A stretch of 64,000 bases of DNA from Erinaceus europaeus (taxonomy: Eukaryota > Chordata > Mammalia > Eulipotyphla > Erinaceidae). Below, piece after piece: positions 61,797 to 64,000 of the stretch. The stretch spans positions 5,785,789 through 5,849,788 of the forward strand of contig NC_080165.1 in assembly GCF_950295315.1 (NCBI RefSeq), read 5' to 3'. Made by a program: the position numbers and the translations under genes. The notes beneath the pieces were generated by a model, which saw only the letters and a list, made by a program, of their open reading frames with translations, was not told the origin of the DNA and did not search any database. How positions within the stretch are numbered: the first letter of the stretch is position 1; every line of letters begins with the position of its first letter.

Positions 61797-61813
61797 ATAT
61801 ATATATATATATA

Positions 61814-61862
<49 letters not shown>
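61797..61862. repeat. (TA)n microsatellite
   Basis: About 66 bp of almost pure TA with a single interrupting TTCA. Self-complementary; the IYIYIY frames on both strands are artefacts. Confidence 0.97.
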
Positions 61863-61864
<2 letters not shown>

Positions 61865-62094
61865 ATTGAACATGGTGGAAATAGCTAAGGACACCAAAAA
61901 TCACTGATGATTGAATCCATGAACGATCGTTGCTGTTCAAGTACCAACTCAATATTATAAATGTATACTTTGGTTTTATTATGAAAACATCATGACTTTT
62001 CACATTCCCACAAAGATCCTGTATTTAGGTGGGAAAGGAAAGCGTAAAGCAGTCATCACACATCTGCAACTGGCTATAATCTTGAGGGTTTTTT

Positions 62095-62665
62095 TAAAAA
62101 AATTATTATCTTTATTTATTGATTGGATAGAGACAGTTAGAAATTGAAAGGGGGGGTCGGGCGGTGGCGCAGTGGGTTAAGCGCACGTGGCACAAAGCGC
62201 AGGAACCGGCGTAAGGATCCCGGTTCGAGCCCCCGGCTCCCCACCTGCAGGGGAGTCGCTTCACAGGTGGTGAAGCAGGTCTGCAGGTGTCTGTCTTTCT
62301 CTCCCCTTCTCTGTCTTCCCCTCCTCTCTCCATTTCTCTCTGTCCTATCCAACAACGAATTGCGTCAACAAGGGCAATAATAATAACCACAACGAAGCTA
62401 CAACAAGGGCAACAAAAGGGGGAAAAAATGGCCTCCAGGAGCGGTGGATTCATGGTGCAGGCACTGAGCCCAGCAATAACCCTGGAGGAGGAAAAAAAAA
62501 AAAAAGAAATTGAAAGGGAAGGGGGAAATGGAGAGGAAGAGAGACAGACACCTGCTACTCTGTTTTATCACTCGCAAAGCTTCCCCCCTGCAGATGGGGA
62601 CCGGGGGCTTGAACCCGGGTCCTTGCACATTGTAACAGGTGCACCACCAGCGGGCCCCATTTTGA
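62095..62665 (-). mobile_element. SINE-B copy, interrupted
   Basis: Tail and TTATTGATTGGATAGAGACA at 62095-62152, resuming at 62505 with GAAATTGAAAGGGAAGGGGG, GGGGGCTTGAACCCGGGTCC and AGGTGCACCACCAGCGGGCC. Confidence 0.95.
62153..62504 (+). mobile_element. SINE-A copy, full length with module, inside the SINE-B
   Basis: GGGGTCGGGCGGTGGCGCAG head, B box, body, GGCCTCCAGGAGCGGTGGAT to AACCCTGGAGGA. Perfect 14-bp target duplication AGAAATTGAAAGGG at 62139 and 62505. Confidence 0.97.
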
Positions 62666-63099
62666 GAGGTTTTCGGTAAGAGAGATTGGTGTACTGTGTA
62701 CTGGCTGCATGTCAGCTTCTCAAGAACCTTTCCACAACAACTTCAGAGCTCTGCTGGGAAAGTTTTATTTGGGGGTTGACGGTTTGTCGTATAGTCACTG
62801 GCACATGGTCACACGCGGTCATCTTCCCGTGACAGGTGTTTGCAGAGCTCTCTTCTCCTCAGCTTGGGTCAGTTCCCACCATCCTGTACCAGGACGCCAA
62901 AGTCCTTTCACCTCCTCCTTTCCATTCCTTCCCGTCTGCCTTAGTGCCATATACCACGCCCTGCTGGTGTTCTGTGTATGAATGAGATAATCTGGTATCC
63001 ACCCTTCTCTTTTTGGCTTATCCCACTTCACATGATTTCTTCAAGTTTCTGTTCAAGACGAGGCAGAAGAACTAGCATACCCCCAGGGTATTCATAAGT
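62666..63099. other. Unassigned
   Basis: Possibly old L1: CCACTTCACATGATTTCTTC near 63025 resembles the antisense L1 3' phrase. Otherwise nothing recognised. Confidence 0.4.
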
Positions 63100-63185
63100 G
63101 GTGAAGCAGGTCTGTAGGTGTCTCTGTCTCTCTCTCCCCCCCTCTTATTTCTCTCTGTCCTATTCAATAAAAAAAAAAAAAAGGT
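63100..63185 (+). mobile_element. SINE 3' fragment
   Basis: AAGTGGTGAAGCAGGTCTGT, TTATTTCTCTCTGTCCTATT, CAATAAAAAAAAAAAAAA; head absent. A GGAGGAGGAGG tract follows. Confidence 0.8.
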
Positions 63186-63261
63186 GAAGAGGAGGAGGAG
63201 GAGGAGGAAGGAGAACTAACATACCCCTTGTAGCAAATAAGCATCAAAATGTCTACTGTTG

Positions 63262-63480
63262 GGGCTCGGTGCTGGCACACCTGTTTGAGCACACATGTTA
63301 CAGTGTGTAAGGACCTAGGTTCAAGCCCCCAGTCCCCACCTGCAGGGGAAAAGCTTTGAGAGTGTTGAAGCAGAGCTGCAGGTGTGTCTCTGTCTCTCTC
63401 CCTTTTCTCTCTTTCTCCCCTTTCCCTTTTGATTTCTGGCTGTCTCTAGCCACCAAATAAAGATAATTAAAATAAAAAGG
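63262..63480 (+). mobile_element. SINE-B copy
   Basis: GGGCTCGGTGCTGGCACACC, GGTTCAAGCCCCCAG, CACCAAATAAAGATAATTAA. Target flanks TGTCTACTGTTG (63250) and TGTCTACTCTTG (63481). Confidence 0.94.
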
Positions 63481-63591
63481 TGTCTACTCTTGATACTTTA
63501 AAATAAATAGAACTTTTATGTTATTGTATAACATTAAAAACCCTTCTCTCTCTCTTCTTTCTTACTCTCTCTTGTTCAAGATTATATGTAT

Positions 63592-63785
63592 GAGGGAGAC
63601 ACACACACCTGGTTGAGCACACATGTTATAATGCACAAGGACCTAGGTTCAAGCCCCCAGCACCCACCTGCAGGGGAAAAGTTTTGTGAGTTGTGAAGTA
63701 AGGCTGCAGGTGTCTCTCTCTCTTTCCTACCCTCTTGATTTATGGCTATCTCTAATAAATAAATAAAGATAAATAAATTAGAGAG
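63592..63785 (+). mobile_element. SINE-B copy
   Basis: ACACACACACCTGGTTGAGC, GGTTCAAGCCCCCAGCACCC, TAATAAATAAATAAAGATAA. Confidence 0.92.
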
Positions 63786-63789
63786 AGGA

Positions 63790-63905
63790 GAGAGACTAAT
63801 GAGCTCTGGCATGTGGTAATGCCAGGACTTGGACCTGTTACTTCAGGGAGTGGGATAGGGTTCAGGCCTGAAAATCTGGCATGCTGCCCCAGCTGTCTCT
63901 CTAGC
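63790..63905 (-). mobile_element. Diverged SINE-C/D-like copy
   Basis: GAGCTCTGGCATGTGGTAAT, GCCAGGACTTGGACCTGTTA, CTGTCTCTCTAGCCCACAC. Family uncertain. Confidence 0.55.
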
Positions 63906-64000
63906 CCACACTTTCTATTCCTGTGTTGTGTTTTGATAGTTTAATTCACAGTTACTTTGCGTAGTCACTCCCTTTTGATAAAATGCTGGTAGGACAGAGG

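Overview
This is a mammalian nuclear genome window: split genes with GT-AG introns, dense tRNA-derived SINEs, LINE-1 debris and a class II endogenous retrovirus. The dominant SINEs have pol III A and B boxes followed by a long pyrimidine-rich body. From memory, this repeat vocabulary is that of a hedgehog (Erinaceidae); that is inference, not a database match. No bacterial features, CRISPR arrays or operons are present.

Two protein-coding genes lie head to tail on the + strand. The window opens inside LTV1 (pre-40S ribosome assembly and export factor). Seven consecutive coding exons (1954-8153) encode roughly residue 133 to the C-terminus, followed by a short 3' UTR with an ATTAAA signal at 8381. 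About 730 bp downstream, ZC2HC1B (C2HC zinc-finger protein) starts with a 28-nt coding exon at 9113 and continues through exons at 30475, 32973, 33961, 51982 and 57167. Its last, roughly 23-codon, exon was not found and probably lies beyond 64000. All exon joins keep frame. The order LTV1-ZC2HC1B matches human 6q24.2 as I remember it.

The rest is intron or flank. My labels for the repeats are: SINE-A, long, head like GAGTCGGGCGGTAGCGCAGC, ending either in an AATAAATA-type tail or in an extra 60-bp module closed by an inverted repeat; SINE-B, head like GGCCGGGTGGTGGCGCACCT; SINE-C, head like AGCATAATGGTTATGCAAAG; SINE-D, head like GGTGGCACAGTGGATAAAGC; family X, a poly(A) retroposon without visible reverse transcriptase (11349, 16223, 29717, 34246, 52572); family E, a short poly(A) retroposon (15290, 44880, 57690, 59823). 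Many insertions have target-site duplications (TSDs) that can be read by eye, and several are nested. ZC2HC1B intron 1 holds a 4.2-kb Lys-primed ERV with two LTRs but only a broken gag fragment, itself inserted into a family X copy.

The most notable structures are: a minisatellite at 5763-6475 that begins on an LTV1 splice donor and repeats that donor 15 times; a 1.65-kb almost pure pyrimidine array at 40540-42190; a foldback family X copy at 34246-34985; target sites used repeatedly by successive SINE insertions; and the inverted-repeat-bounded SINE-A 3' module. I found no convincing new protein-coding system; the novelty here is in repeat and splice architecture.
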